Source: Ancylobacter polymorphus (GTDB taxonomy: Bacteria; Pseudomonadota; Alphaproteobacteria; Rhizobiales; Xanthobacteraceae). Taken from it: a stretch of 64,000 bases of DNA. Of the stretch, positions 63,893 to 64,000 are shown piece after piece; position 1 is the stretch's first letter; each line of letters opens with the position of its first letter. The notes beneath the pieces are model-generated. The model was given only the letters and a program-made list of their open reading frames with translations. It was not told where the DNA came from and searched no databases. A program made the position numbers and the translations under genes. The stretch lies in NCBI RefSeq assembly GCF_022836935.1, contig NZ_CP083239.1:2308001-2372000 (forward strand). Reading direction: 5' to 3'.

Positions 63893-64000
63893 ATGCTCGC
63901 CTATATCGTCCGACGCATCGCGCTGATGGTGCCGACCGTGATCGGCATCATGCTGATTTCCTTCGTGGTGGTGCAGTTCGCGCCTGGCGGGCCGGTTGAG
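63893..64000 (+). CDS. ABC transporter permease (YejB type), 5' part; 3' end outside window
   Basis: Thirty-six codons are visible from the ATG at 63893 to the window edge. The product begins MLAYIVRRIALMVPTVIGIM and continues with LISFVVVQFAPGGPVE, the typical start of a YejB/DppB-like inner membrane permease with a first membrane segment. It follows two binding protein genes, so it is the inner membrane channel of the same importer. Confidence 0.88.
   Translation, partial: MLAYIVRRIALMVPTVIGIMLISFVVVQFAPGGPVE

Overview
This window comes from the chromosome of a GC-rich alphaproteobacterium, almost certainly in the Hyphomicrobiales (Rhizobiales) and perhaps near the Xanthobacteraceae (Ancylobacter/Starkeya/Xanthobacter type); the family placement is inference from recalled protein families. 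The evidence is the irr / fabA-fabB-fabI block, cpdR next to tRNA-Val(GAC), a membrane-anchored CycM-type cytochrome c, a DUF4167 protein downstream of prfA-prmC, a PhaR-type PHB regulator beside phaAB, an RpoH-type promoter plus ROSE-like thermometer ahead of hsp20, and three copies of an RNA that looks like the alphaproteobacterial suhB/alpha-r8 (MmgR) family. Nearly all of the DNA is ordinary core chromosome. No CRISPR array, insertion sequence, prophage or plasmid gene was seen.

Layout. 1-6.6 kb: the 3' part of a GMC dehydrogenase, leuB, a small secreted protein, ispA, mtgA, rpmF and a lipoprotein alpha/beta hydrolase. 6.7-9.6 kb: the PHB genes phaR, phaA and phaB. 9.6-15 kb: a PepSY protein, an EamA exporter, a leftward run (DUF985 cupin, gloB, IalB-like, DUF1232, thpR) and a MOSC protein. 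15-22.4 kb: a leftward cluster lysC-ptsP-prfA-prmC-DUF4167. 22.5-32 kb: ubiG, an MFS transporter, clpB, a DUF2267 protein, galU, an MltB-like transglycosylase and a DUF459 protein whose SGNH catalytic residues look replaced. 32-38.4 kb: gltB-gltD behind a near-consensus promoter. 38.8-42.9 kb: two related PepSY-like secreted proteins flanking hsp20, a lysophospholipase-like hydrolase and hisN.

43.1-44.7 kb is the least ordinary part: a gene-poor stretch with three similar small-RNA genes, each ending in its own terminator and carrying compensatory base changes between copies. It is followed by an N-formylglutamate amidohydrolase, cpdR, tRNA-Val and a start-less gene remnant. 46.6-54 kb: small proteins, a histidine phosphatase, an M3 peptidase, a divergent AraC/metallo-beta-lactamase pair and a divergent tautomerase/LysR pair that share a perfect 37-bp palindrome. 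53.4-57.1 kb: irr and the fabA-fabB-fabI operon. 57.1-64 kb: pheA-kdsB, cycM with a long Ala/Pro tail, and the start of a Yej-type ABC importer with two tandem binding proteins and a permease cut by the window edge.

Connections. The window holds PHB synthesis genes (phaA, phaB), their protein regulator (phaR) and, if the identification is right, several copies of an RNA family known to limit PHB storage in Sinorhizobium. Nitrogen control is represented by ptsP (the EI-Ntr enzyme) and glutamate synthase. Irr sits opposite the unsaturated fatty acid operon.
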